Origin: CAWDCV01 sp963728125
Lineage (GTDB): Bacteria; Actinomycetota; Actinomycetes; CAWDCV01
Length of the DNA: 64,000 nucleotides
Assembly: GCA_963728125.1 (NCBI GenBank)
Contig: CAVSIZ010000001.1
Span: forward strand, 1-64,000
Direction of reading: 5' to 3'
The notes beneath the pieces are model-generated. The model was not told the origin of the DNA. It saw only the letters and a list, made by a program, of their open reading frames with translations, and made no database searches. This document shows positions 29,498-38,450 of this stretch, in pieces. A program made the translations under genes and the position numbers. Within the stretch, counting starts at the first letter, position 1, and every line of letters begins with the position of its first letter.

Positions 29498-29504
29498 CCC
29501 GGCT

Positions 29505-30831
29505 GTGCCGGCGACCTCGAGGATCACTGTGATTGGGACGGGTTGTCTCGGGACGACGCACGCTGCGGTGATGGCGAGCTTGGGCCACGACGTGCTCGGC
29601 GTCGACATCGATCCGGTCAAGGTCGCCGAGCTGTCGGCAGGTCGAGTGCCGTTCTTCGAGCCGGGTCTGGAGGAGTTGCTCGTCCCAGCAGCTCGAAGCT
29701 GGGCGACTCCGGTTCACGACGTCGTTCGTCGAGGCTGCTGAGTTCGGGGACGTGCATTTCGTCTGCGTGGGAACGCCGCAGCGGCCGGAGTCGATGGCGG
29801 CCGATCTGCAGTACGTGGAAGCGGCGTTCACCTCGCTGGCCGAGCGTGTGGACCGGTCCTGCCTCGTCGTGGGGAAGTCGACGGTGCCGGTGGGTACCGC
29901 GGCCCGAATGTCTGAGCTGGTAAGCGATCGAGCCCGTCCAGGTATCTCGATATCGGTGGCGTGGAATCCGGAGTTCCTGCGCGAGGGACACGCGGTTCAG
30001 GACACGCTGCGGCCCGATCGGCTGGTGATCGGAACCACCGACGACGCAGCGGCCGATCTGCTGCGCGAGGTGTACGCGCCGTTGCTGGACGCCGGGGTCC
30101 CGCTGGTGCACACCGATCTGGCCACGGCGGAGCTGGTGAAGGCATCCGCGAACGCGTTCCTCGCGACGAAGATCTCGTTCATCAACGCGATGGCTGAGGT
30201 GTGTGAGGCGTCGGGGGCAGACGTCACGATGTTGGCGACAGCGCTGTCGTACGACGACCGTATCGGCGGTCGTTTCCTCAACGCCGGCCTGGGTTTCGGT
30301 GGTGGGTGCCTGCCCAAGGACATCCGCGCGTTCATGGCCCGAGCGGGTGAGCTGGGTGCCGACCAGGCGCTGAGCTTCCTCAAGGAGGTCGACGCCATCA
30401 ACATGCGCCGCCGGCAGCGGATGGTCGAGCTCGCCCGTCAGCTCGTCGGCGGGTCGTTCCTCGGCTGCACCGTCGGCGTCCTCGGCTGCGCGTTCAAACC
30501 CGAGTCCGACGACGTCCGCGACTCCCCAGCGCTCAACGTCGCCGCGCAGATCCAATTGCAGGGCGCGCAGGTCCTCGTCTACGACCCCAAGGCCATGGCC
30601 AACGCCCGCGCGCTGTTCCCCACCCTCGACTACCGAGGCAGCGCGCTCGACGCCGCCAAGGGCGCGAACGTGCTCCTTCACCTGACGGAGTGGCGCGAGT
30701 TCCGAGACATGGACCCCGACGACCTCGCCGACATCGTCACCGACCGCCGCATCGTCGACGGGCGCAACGCCCTCGACCCCGTCCGGTGGCGCGCAGCCGG
30801 CTGGACCTACCGCGCCCTGGGCCGACCATGA
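29505..30831 (+). CDS. ugd: UDP-glucose 6-dehydrogenase, one frameshift
   Basis: Oxidises UDP-glucose to UDP-glucuronate for polysaccharides. N-terminus RITVIGTGCLGTTHAAVMA (NAD site), then FFEPGLEELL. Near 29690 one extra base breaks the frame: the original frame stops at 29741, while LEAGRLRFTTSFVEAAEFGD continues in the other to 30831. Further motifs: VGKSTVPVGT, WNPEFLREGHAVQDTLRPDR, ELVKASANAFLATKISFINA, GFGGGCLPKDIRAF with the catalytic Cys, and LGCAFKPESDDVRDSPALNV. About 441 aa. Its stop overlaps the next ATG by 4 bp. Confidence 0.87.
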
Positions 30832-31253
30832 GCACCGACAACACCGCTGATCCCGACGTCATTCGCCGGCTGCTCAGCGATGCTCAGACCTGGGCCGTCG
30901 TCGGGCTGGGGGAGAACCCGGGTCGAGCGGCGTACGGGGTCGCGCGCTTCCTGCAGTCGCGCGGCAAGCGCATCGTCCCCGTGCATCCGACCGCTGCGAC
31001 CGTGCACGGCGAGCAGGGCTACCGCACGTTGGCCGAGATCCCGTTCGACGTGGACGTCGTCGACGTCTTCCGCCGCTCCTCCGAGGCCGGCGCCGTCGCC
31101 GACGAAGCTGTCGCCATCGGCGCGAAGGCGGTCTGGTTTCAGCTGGGCGTGATCGACGACGATGCCTTCCGTCGTACGACCGATGCGGGTCTCGACATGG
31201 TGATGGACCGTTGCCCCGTCATCGAGTGGCCAGGCCTGGGTCCTCGCTCCTGA
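30828..31253 (+). CDS. CoA-binding protein (YccU-like)
   Basis: 141 aa, one Rossmann CoA_binding domain: WAVVGLGENPGRAAYGVARF, VPVHPTAATVHGEQGYRTLA, VDVVDVFRRSSEAG and GAKAVWFQLGV. Proteins of this size bind CoA or nucleotides; the cellular role is unknown. ATG 30828 overlaps the ugd stop, so the two are cotranscribed. The last 35 bp overlap the convergent purE. Confidence 0.85.
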   Translation: MSTDNTADPDVIRRLLSDAQTWAVVGLGENPGRAAYGVARFLQSRGKRIVPVHPTAATVHGEQGYRTLAEIPFDVDVVDVFRRSSEAGAVADEAVAIGAKAVWFQLGVIDDDAFRRTTDAGLDMVMDRCPVIEWPGLGPRS

Positions 31254-31728
31254 GCTTGTCGCCTTTGGCCCGCGCGGCCGCGTTCAGGTCACGCTGAAAA
31301 TTCTCCATCAGTGTTCGCAGCGCGTCGTCCGAGGACGCGAGGATGCGCACCGCCAGCAAACCGGCGTTCCGTGCTCCCCCGACGGACACCGTCGCCACCG
31401 GGACGCCAGCCGGCATCTGCACGATCGACAGCAGCGAGTCCAATCCGTCGAGATGCGCCAGGGGCACGGGCACGCCGATCACGGGCAGCGGTGTCACGCT
31501 CGCCAGCATTCCGGGCAGGTGCGCCGCTCCTCCGGCGCCGGCGATGACCACGCGAAGTCCCCGTTCGGCGGCCGTTGACCCGTACTCGAGCATCTCCCGC
31601 GGCATCCGATGCGCGGAGACGACGTCGACCTCGTACGACACCTCGAACTCCGCGACTACGTCGGCCGCCTGCCGCATCACCGGCCAGTCGGAGTCCGATC
31701 CCATGACGATCCCGACGACCGCGCTCAC
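31219..31728 (-). CDS. purE: N5-carboxyaminoimidazole ribonucleotide mutase
   Basis: 169 aa class I PurE, de novo purine synthesis. VGIVMGSDSDWPVMRQAADV binds phosphate; SAHRMPREMLEY holds the catalytic His; IAGAGGAAHLPGMLAS and PVIGVPVPLAHLDGLDSLLS complete the site. It overlaps purK by 4 bp (ATGA), the normal PurK-PurE pairing in which PurK supplies N5-CAIR. Confidence 0.95.
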   Translation of the reverse strand: MSAVVGIVMGSDSDWPVMRQAADVVAEFEVSYEVDVVSAHRMPREMLEYGSTAAERGLRVVIAGAGGAAHLPGMLASVTPLPVIGVPVPLAHLDGLDSLLSIVQMPAGVPVATVSVGGARNAGLLAVRILASSDDALRTLMENFQRDLNAAARAKGDKLRSEDPGLATR

Positions 31729-32864
31729 ACGTCCTCCCCGCGCAGGTACGCCGCGGCATGCCGCGCTCGCTCGAGGGTCGCGTCGAGATCCGCGCCGAGT
31801 GCCGTGACGTGGCCGACCTTGCGCCCGGGCCGGACTTCCTTGCCGTACGCGTGAATGTGCAGGGCTGGGTCCCGCGCCATGCAGTGCAGGTAGCCGCCGT
31901 ACAGGTCCTTCTCCGTACCGCCCAGGATGTTGACCATGACGGCGTACGGAGCCGCGGCCCGGGTCTCGCCGAGCGGCAGGTCGAGGACCGCGCGCAGGTG
32001 CTGCTCGAACTGACTCGTGACGGCGCCCTCGATCGTCCAGTGACCCGAGTTGTGTGGGCGCATTGCCAGCTCGTTGACGAGCACTCCGGCTGGGGTATCG
32101 AACATCTCCACCGCGAGCATGCCCACCACGCCGAGCTCACCCGCGATCCGCAACCCGATCTCCTGCGCCGAGATCGCATGGTCGGGAAGCAGACTCGGCG
32201 CGGGTGCGATCACTTCGCGGCAGATGCCGTCGGCTTGAATCGATCGGACGACCGGGTAGGCAGCGGCTTGCCCGTGCGGGCTGCGTGCGACCAGGACCGC
32301 GAGCTCTCGGGTAAACGCGACCGGTTCCTCGGCGAGCAGTGGACCAGGGCCGGGCAACGGATCGTCGGGCCGGACCCTCCAGACACCGCGACCGTCGTAG
32401 CCACCGCGTGGCGTCTTCAGCACCACGTCGTCCGTGCCGAGGGTCTCAGCGAAGTCGCTGACCTCGTCGCGATCTTGAACGACGCGCCACCGAGGGCACG
32501 GAATGCCGAGTTCGGTCAGCCGTCGCCGCATCACGATCTTGTCCTGTGCATGCCGCAGGGCATCGGGGCCGGGTCGTAGCACCACGCCTTCCTCCTGCAG
32601 CACCGCGAGGTGCTCAGGAGGCACGTGCTCATGGTCGAACGTCACGACGTCGCAGCCGCGCGCGAAGCGGCGCAGGGCGGCCAGGTCGCGATGATCGCCG
32701 ATCTCGACGTCCGGGATGACCTGCGCTGCACTGTCGTCGGGGATCATGGCGAGCACCCGCAGCCGAACTCCAAGCGCGATCGCTGCCGGCTGCATCATTC
32801 GGGCCAGCTGACCGCCACCGACGACTCCGACGACCGGAAACCCGTCAGTCCCCCGAGCGGTCAC
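31725..32864 (-). CDS. purK: 5-(carboxyamino)imidazole ribonucleotide synthase
   Basis: ATP-grasp ligase, ~379 aa, converting AIR plus bicarbonate to N5-CAIR. Motifs: VVGVVGGGQLARMMQPAAIA, VVTFDHEHVP, DKIVMRRRLTELGIPCP, TPRGGYDGRGVW, LAVLVARSPHGQAAAYPVV, MLAVEMFDT, NELAMRPHNSGHWTIEGAVT. GTG 32864 is preferred; it sits 5 bp after the acyl-CoA dehydrogenase stop. A TTG/ATG-like extension to 32891 would overlap that gene. Confidence 0.93.
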   Translation of the reverse strand: MTARGTDGFPVVGVVGGGQLARMMQPAAIALGVRLRVLAMIPDDSAAQVIPDVEIGDHRDLAALRRFARGCDVVTFDHEHVPPEHLAVLQEEGVVLRPGPDALRHAQDKIVMRRRLTELGIPCPRWRVVQDRDEVSDFAETLGTDDVVLKTPRGGYDGRGVWRVRPDDPLPGPGPLLAEEPVAFTRELAVLVARSPHGQAAAYPVVRSIQADGICREVIAPAPSLLPDHAISAQEIGLRIAGELGVVGMLAVEMFDTPAGVLVNELAMRPHNSGHWTIEGAVTSQFEQHLRAVLDLPLGETRAAAPYAVMVNILGGTEKDLYGGYLHCMARDPALHIHAYGKEVRPGRKVGHVTALGADLDATLERARHAAAYLRGEDV

Positions 32865-32868
32865 CCGC

Positions 32869-34021
32869 TCACAATCCCAGATCCCTCGCAATGAGCATGC
32901 GCTGGACCTCCGACGTGCCCTCGCCGATCTCGAGGACCTTCGCGTCGCGCCACATCCGGGCGACGGGGAACTCGTTCATGAAGCCATAGCCGCCATGCAC
33001 CTGGGTGGCATCGCGCGCGTTGGCAACGGCGCTCTCCGACGCATAGAGCTTGGCCACCGCCGAGTCACGCTTGAACGGCTCGCCCTGCAGCATCTTCGTT
33101 GCGGCGTGGTAGTAGGCGAGGCGGGCGGTGTGCGCGCGCATCTCCATGTCGGCGATCTTGAACTGGATGGCTTGGTACGAGCCGATGGGCGAGCCGAATG
33201 CCGTCCTCGCCGTGGCGTACTTGATGGACTCGTCGACGCATCCCTGCGCCAGGCCCACTGCGAGCGCGGCGATCGCGATGCGACCCTCGTCGAGGATCGA
33301 GAGGAACTGGGCGTAGCCGCGACCCTGCTCTCCCACCAGGTTGCCCGCCGGGACGCGGCAATCGACGAAGGACAGCTCGCGGGTGTCGGACGCGCTCCAG
33401 CCGACCTTGGAGTACTTCTTCGAGACCGTGAAGCCCGGCGTTCCCACCGGGACCAGGATCGTCGAGATCTCCTTGCGCCCGCTGTCCTGCTGCCCCGTCA
33501 CCGCGGTCACCGTCACGAGCCGGGTGAGATCGGTCCCGGCGTTGGTGATGAATGCCTTGGTGCCGTTGATCACCCAGGTGTCGCCGTCCAGGACCGCCGT
33601 CGTGCTGGTTGCCCCCGCATCCGAGCCACCGCCTGGCTCGGTCAAGCCGAACGCACCGAGTGCCTCACCCGAGCACAGCGCCGGCAGCCACTGCCTGCTT
33701 CTGCTCCTCGGTGCCGAACCGGTAGATCGGCATCGCGCCCAGCGACACGGCTGCCTCGAGCGTGATCGCAACCGACGAGTCGACGCGCGCGAGCTCCTCG
33801 ATGGCCAGGCACAGCGCGAAGTAGTCGCCGCCCATGCCGCCGTACTCCTCGGGGAACGGGAGTCCGAACAGCCCCATCTCCCCCATCTGGCGGACGATGG
33901 GGTACGGGAACTCCTCTCGCTCGCAGTAGTCACCGATGACGGGCGCGACGACGTCGCGGGCGAATTCCTGCACGGTCTTGCGCAGGGAGTCGTACTCCTC
34001 GCCGAGACGATGGTCCAGCAC
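32869..34021 (-). CDS. Acyl-CoA dehydrogenase, one frameshift
   Basis: About 383 aa. GTG 34021 follows the ribosome site GGAGGAG. The N-terminal frame reads YDSLRKTVQEFARDVVAPVI to FGTEEQKQ and stops at 33665. The rest (WLPALCSGEALGAFGLTEPG through ITNAGTDLTRLVTVTAV, FGSPIGSYQAIQFKIADM, VHGGYGFMNEFPVARMWRDA, LEIGEGTSEVQRMLIARDLG) is in a second frame. One surplus G near 33685 accounts for the break. The Glu of EIGEGTSEVQR is the expected catalytic base. It probably shares an operon with purK. Confidence 0.87.
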
Positions 34022-34107
34022 GATCTGTCTCCTCCGGGGGTGTCGGAAGCGCTCGGCGCCGCTCATGGGTGGCGAGCGACGCTGCACTCATGCTGTCACG
34101 CGCGGGT

Positions 34108-34113
34108 TAGTCT
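34108..34113 (+). promoter_or_regulatory. -10 box of a leaderless transcript (gtrA-like gene)
   Basis: TAGTCT followed by 8 nt and GTG 34122: the same box and spacing as before the TIGR03089 gene. Confidence 0.55.
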
Positions 34114-34121
34114 GGGCCCCC

Positions 34122-34769
34122 GTGACTGCCGAGCTGCGCCGAGGACCGCGCCCCGTTCGCTGGCTGCTGGACCTGTACTACCGGCTCGGCCACCTGGTCC
34201 GTGAACTCATGAAGTTCGGCGTCGTCGGCGCCGTGGCGTACGTCGTCGACTTCGGCCTCTTCAACGTCTTTCGGGTACTGCTGGACTTCGGTCCGCTGAC
34301 CTCCAAGGTGCTGTCGAGCGTCGTTGCCGTCTCGGTCGCGTACGTCGGCAATCGGCATTGGACGTTCCGGCATCGAGCCCGCTCTGGTTTCCGCCGCGAG
34401 TACACGCTGTTCTTCCTGCTGAATGCGATCGGCCTCGGCATCTCCCTGACCGTGCTCGCGATCTCCCACTACGTGCTCGGCTTCACCAGCGCACTCGCGG
34501 ACAACATCTCTGCGAATGTCATCGGCCTGGTGATCGCCACGACGTTCCGCTTCGTGGGCTACCGCACCTGGGTGTTCCGGGCGGTCACGGACCCGGCGGT
34601 ACCGCCCGGTCCCATGGAATGGGTGGCACCCGTCGACCACGACGAGCCGCACGACCTGCGCGACCCAGCCGGCCGCGACCTCGCTCGCGACGAGTCGACG
34701 CCTGGAGCAAATCGGCCAGATCGTGCGGAAGACCTGGCTCCTCGAGATCCGGAGCCAGCGGCCGGGTAA
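34122..34769 (+). CDS. GtrA-family membrane protein
   Basis: 215 aa. Four hydrophobic segments typical of GtrA, which helps flip or deliver polyprenyl-phosphate sugars: ELMKFGVVGAVAYVVDFGLF, VLSSVVAVSVAYVGNRHWTF, YTLFFLLNAIGLGISLTVLA and ISANVIGLVIATTFRFVGY, with the conserved N-x-x-x-F near NRHWTF. The last ~55 residues are Asp/Pro/Arg-rich and hydrophilic. This tail overlaps the 3' end of the convergent histidine kinase by up to 185 bp. It corresponds in position to Rv3277, next to purK. Confidence 0.85.
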   Translation: MTAELRRGPRPVRWLLDLYYRLGHLVRELMKFGVVGAVAYVVDFGLFNVFRVLLDFGPLTSKVLSSVVAVSVAYVGNRHWTFRHRARSGFRREYTLFFLLNAIGLGISLTVLAISHYVLGFTSALADNISANVIGLVIATTFRFVGYRTWVFRAVTDPAVPPGPMEWVAPVDHDEPHDLRDPAGRDLARDESTPGANRPDRAEDLAPRDPEPAAG

Positions 34770-36002
34770 GCCACACCGCGAAGACCGGCGGCTGGGCCTG
34801 CATCAACTCCAACCGTCCGCCGTCTGCCTCGGCGAGGTCGCGGGCGACTGCGAGGCCGAGCCCGGTGCCGGCATCGCCGCTCACCGAGCGTTCGAAGATC
34901 CGTCCCGAAAGCTCGGGCGGGACCCCGGGTCCCTGATCGCCGACCTCGATGACCACCTTGGTCGCGGTCGTACGGATGCGCACGAATGTGGTGCCGTCGC
35001 CGTGCGCGAGGGAGTTCTCGAGCAGCGTCGCGAGGACCTGTGACAACCCACCAGGGCTGGCGAGCCCGATCACCGACCGCTTGCCCTCGATCTTGAGCTG
35101 CCGCCCGTCCCGGGCGAAGGCCGGCGTCCACTCCGTCACCTGCTGGCGAACGATGCCGTCGACGTGCAGGGACACGGCGTGAGCGGTACGGCTCTGCCGC
35201 GCCTCGGCGAGCAGCCGATCAACGACGTCGGCAAGCCGCTCGACCTGGGTGATCGCCGCTGTCGCCTCTTCCTTGATCGTCTCCAGATCGTCGGTGACGA
35301 GAATCTCCTCGAGCCGCATGGACAGTGCTGTCAGCGGCGTACGCAGCTGGTGCGAGGCGTCGGTGGCGAAACGCCGTTCGGACGCCAGCATCTCGGCCAC
35401 CCGGGTGACGGAGTCGTCGAGGACGCCGCTGACCTGATCGAGCTCGCGGATGCCGTACCGCCGGTGCATCGGCCGGGGATCACCCGATCCGAGCTGGGCT
35501 GCCGTTCTGGCCAGGTCGGTGAGCGGTCGAGCCAAGCGGCGCGACTGGAACCAGGCCAGCACGAACGCAATGCCGAGCGCAAGCAGGGCAACGCCGCCGA
35601 TGACGAGCCAGAGTCGACGGATGACACTGTCCGTCTCCTCGCGCGACTGCGAACACGATCACGACCTCGCCGTTGGAGCCAACTGCCTCGGCCATCGAGC
35701 GGGTTGGGGCCGAGGTTCTCGGCGCCTACGGGCGTCGACAGCGCGCCATTCGGGCAGCTTCACGACGCCGCTGCGCGTCACTCGGTTGGCCTCGCGGAGC
35801 AGGTTGCGGGCGACAGCCGAGTCGTCAGCTGCGCCCGCGCGAGCGACTGACCGCTCGACGCGATATCCTCCGCCAGCCTCTCGATCTCCTCTTGCTGGCG
35901 ATTCTCCAAGTAGTTCGCGCTCAGCCAGCCGAGCGGCACGCCGAAGGCGACGACGACGGCGAAGACAACGACCAGCGTCGACCGGATGAGGCGCTTGCGC
36001 AC
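34585..36002 (-). CDS. Sensor histidine kinase, frameshifted in the sensor region
   Basis: Membrane kinase partner of the adjacent response regulator. N-terminus: MRKRLIRSTLVVVFAVVVAF (first helix), then EEIERLAEDIASSGQSLARA. The frame is lost near 35820 and again near 35700 and 35650; DDSAVARNLLREANRVT and VALLALGIAFVLAWFQ (second helix) belong to the repaired reading. Intact from 35562: HAMP (RRLARPLTDLARTAAQL), HisKA with FATDASHQLRTPLTALS (phospho-His), N-box LATLLENSLAHG and G-boxes VGDQGPGVPPE and GTGLGLAVARDLAE. Its kinase domain should end near 34750; the frame runs on to 34585 over gtrA, so the true stop is unsure. Confidence 0.8.
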
Positions 36003-36005
36003 GGG

Positions 36006-36740
36006 TCAGCCGTCCGGTGGACGCTCGAAGCGGAAACCGACTCCTCGGACCGTGGAGATGAACTGAGGGTCGGTCGCGTCGTCACCGAGCTTGCGGCGCA
36101 GCCACGACACGTGCATGTCGAGCGTCTTCGTCGAGCCGAGCCACGTCGTCTCCCACACCTCGCGCATCAATTGCTCGCGGGTGACGACCTTGCCGGCGTC
36201 GCGGACGAGGACGCGCAGCAGGTCGAACTCCTTGGCAGTGAGGACGAGCTCCTCCGAATCGAGCCACGCGCGCCGCGACTCCGGGTCGACGCGAACACCG
36301 CCGGCGGTCATCGTCGACTCGGTCGGGCCGCGGCGAAGCAGAGCGCGAACCCGAGCCAGCAGGACGGGTAGCCGGAACGGCTTGGCGACGTAGTCGTCGG
36401 CCCCGGCGTCGAGCCCCACGACGGTGTCGACTTCCTCGGCACGCGCCGTAAGGACGAGGACGGGAATGTTGGAGCCGTACGCGCGGATGCGGCGGCACAC
36501 CTCGAGACCGTCCATGCGCGGGAGCCCGAGGTCGAGCACGACGAGGTCGACGGAGCCGGTGATCACCGCCCGGAGCGCGTCCGGGCCGTCGCCATGGGTC
36601 TCGACGTCGTAGCCCTCTCGACGCAGGGCCCGAGCGAGCGGCTCGGAAATCGAGGGGTCGTCTTCGGCGAGCAGCACGGTAACCGGTGGACCCGAAAATC
36701 CCGGACTACCGGGAGCGCCATCGCTGCTGCCGACCGTCAT
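36006..36740 (-). CDS. OmpR/PhoB-family response regulator
   Basis: 244 aa. Receiver domain: VTVLLAEDDPSISEP, phospho-acceptor Asp in VDLVVLDLGLPRMDGLE, VLVLTARAEE and the Lys in DDYVAKPF. DNA-binding winged helix: LTAKEFDLLRVLVRDAGKVV, REQLMREVWETTW, KTLDMHVSWLRRKLGDD and ISTVRGVGFRFE. ATG 36740 is chosen over a TTG at 36749 because a TACGAT box lies 8 nt upstream, fitting the leaderless pattern seen elsewhere here. The kinase gene starts 3 bp after its stop. Confidence 0.92.
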   Translation of the reverse strand: MTVGSSDGAPGSPGFSGPPVTVLLAEDDPSISEPLARALRREGYDVETHGDGPDALRAVITGSVDLVVLDLGLPRMDGLEVCRRIRAYGSNIPVLVLTARAEEVDTVVGLDAGADDYVAKPFRLPVLLARVRALLRRGPTESTMTAGGVRVDPESRRAWLDSEELVLTAKEFDLLRVLVRDAGKVVTREQLMREVWETTWLGSTKTLDMHVSWLRRKLGDDATDPQFISTVRGVGFRFERPPDG

Positions 36741-36748
36741 GTCCCGCA

Positions 36749-36754
36749 ATCGTA
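36749..36754 (-). promoter_or_regulatory. -10 box of a leaderless transcript (response regulator)
   Basis: TACGAT on the minus strand, 8 nt before ATG 36740. It falls just past the accD stop codon, so the two-component genes can be transcribed independently of accD. Confidence 0.45.
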
Positions 36755-36762
36755 GGAGCGAG

Positions 36763-38313
36763 TCAAACGGGCGTCACGCCGTGGCGGCGACGAGAGAAGT
36801 TCCGGTCCTTGCCGCGAGCGGCGGCGAAGCGCCGGATCAGCTCCTCACGAAGCCCCTGCGGCTCGACCACGGAGTCGACCACGAGCTCCGATGCAAGCCG
36901 CACGATGTCGATGTCTTCGTCGTACTCCTCGCGCTTGGCCTTGACGAACGCATCGCGCTCTGCCGGGTCCTCGATTGCGGCGATCTTGTTGGCGAAGACC
37001 GCGTTCACTGCCGCCTCCGCGCCCATCACCGCAATCTTCGCCGTCGGCAGCGCCAACGTCGCGTCCGGCGCGAATCCGGGGCCGGCCATGGCATACAGCC
37101 CGGCGCCGTACGCCTTGCGGACGACCACGCAGATCTTGGGGACTGTCGCCTCGGCCACGGCGGAGATCATCTTGGCGCCGGACCGGATGATGCCCTGCTT
37201 CTCGACGGCGGTGCCGACCATGAACCCGGGCACGTCGGACAGGAACAGCAGCGGCACGTTGAACGCGTCACAGAGCTGGATGAAGCGGGTCGCCTTATCG
37301 GCGGAGTCGACGAAGAGGACACCGCCCTTGAACATCGAGTTGTTGCCAACGACGCCGACGACGTTCCCGTCCAGCCGGCCGAAGCCGACCACCACCTCGC
37401 GCGCCCATAGCGGCTGGATCTCGAAGAAGGAGTCCTCGTCGAGGATCCCGCGCGCGTAACGGCGCATATCGAACGCCTGCCGCTCGTTGTGCGGGACGAG
37501 GGCGGCGAGATCGATCTTCGGCGGTGCCGGCCGCGGTGCGGCGCTCGGCGCGGCATCCCGCCAACTGGATGGGAGATAGGAGAGGAACGTTCGTACGGTC
37601 TCGAGCGCCTCCTCCTCCGTCTTGACGAGGAACGAGCCGACGCCGGACTCGGTGCAGTGCATGCGTGCACCGCCCATTGCCTCGAGCGTCGTCTTCTCCC
37701 CCGTCACCATCTCGACCATCCGGTCGGAGCCGAGGTACATCGACGCGTTGCCGTCGACCATGGCGACGACGTCGCAGAAGGCGGGGATGTACGCACCGCC
37801 CGCGGCGCTCGGCCCGAACAGCGCGCAGACCTGCGGGATCGAACCGCTCGCGCGTACCTGATTCCAGAAGATCTTCCCCGCGCCGCGCCGACCGGGAAAC
37901 AGATCGATCTGGTCGGTGATGCGGGCGCCTGCGGAGTCGACCAGGTAGACCATCGGGACGCCCGTGTCGTAGGCGCTCTCAATGATCCGAATGATCTTCT
38001 CAACGGTCCGCGCGCCCCACGAGCCGGCCTTGACCGTGGAGTCGTTGGCCATGATGCAGACCGGTCGGCCATCGATGCGGGCCCGACCCGTGATGACGCC
38101 GTCCGCGGGAAGATCGCCGGCGACGACGTTCGCGAACACGCCATCCTCGACGAAGGAATCCTCGTCGACCAGAAGACGGACGCGCTCCCGGGCGAACAAC
38201 TTGCCCTTGCCGGCGTTGGCGTCGTGGTACTTCTGCGCGCCGCCGCGTTCGACGATCGCGCGCAGATCACCGACCGGCGGATGGTCGGGCATCGGGTTGT
38301 GTTCGGTGGTCAC
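36763..38313 (-). CDS. accD5: Acyl-/propionyl-CoA carboxylase beta subunit (carboxyltransferase)
   Basis: 516 aa. Transfers carboxyl from biotin to acyl-CoA, making methylmalonyl-CoA or malonyl-CoA for lipids. Two crotonase-like halves: KYHDANAGKGKLFARERV, VKAGSWGARTVEKIIRI, YLVDSAGARITDQIDLFPGR, FGPSAAGGAYIPAFCD, then NNSMFKGGVLFVDSADKATR, FLSDVPGFMVGTAVEKQGII, VVRKAYGAGLYAMAG. The start GTG 38313 has GGAGGT six nt upstream and overlaps by 4 bp a short upstream frame. Position matches accD5 (Rv3280) in mycobacteria; no birA or biotinylated subunit is in the window. Confidence 0.88.
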   Translation of the reverse strand: MTTEHNPMPDHPPVGDLRAIVERGGAQKYHDANAGKGKLFARERVRLLVDEDSFVEDGVFANVVAGDLPADGVITGRARIDGRPVCIMANDSTVKAGSWGARTVEKIIRIIESAYDTGVPMVYLVDSAGARITDQIDLFPGRRGAGKIFWNQVRASGSIPQVCALFGPSAAGGAYIPAFCDVVAMVDGNASMYLGSDRMVEMVTGEKTTLEAMGGARMHCTESGVGSFLVKTEEEALETVRTFLSYLPSSWRDAAPSAAPRPAPPKIDLAALVPHNERQAFDMRRYARGILDEDSFFEIQPLWAREVVVGFGRLDGNVVGVVGNNSMFKGGVLFVDSADKATRFIQLCDAFNVPLLFLSDVPGFMVGTAVEKQGIIRSGAKMISAVAEATVPKICVVVRKAYGAGLYAMAGPGFAPDATLALPTAKIAVMGAEAAVNAVFANKIAAIEDPAERDAFVKAKREEYDEDIDIVRLASELVVDSVVEPQGLREELIRRFAAARGKDRNFSRRRHGVTPV

Positions 38314-38450
38314 GATCCGACCTCCGGCGCGGGCACACAGCCGGAGCGCAGTCGACGGAGGTCGGCGGCGGCACCCACTCCAGTACCGGATGCGTTTCTG
38401 ACCACCAAGGCGCCGATACCACATCCGTTGTTGGAGTCGTTCCGGCTCAT
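38310..38450 (-). CDS. Possible 46-codon leader peptide coupled to accD
   Basis: ATG 38450 to TGA 38310, with the stop overlapping the accD GTG (GTGA). It encodes MSRNDSNNGCGIGALVVRNA and continues Gly/Ala-rich. Its initiation region is the second copy of the 58-bp repeat that also carries the accD start, and its body is the palindromic element at 38376-38437. The overlap and context favour translational coupling or attenuation. Equally it may be an accident of the duplication; no family is recognised. Confidence 0.35.
   Translation of the reverse strand: MSRNDSNNGCGIGALVVRNASGTGVGAAADLRRLRSGCVPAPEVGS

Noticed and set aside
2878..35820. Programmed ribosomal frameshifting as the cause of the split genes
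   Set aside because: The sites share no slippery heptamer or downstream structure and occur in unrelated genes; sequencing error is simpler.
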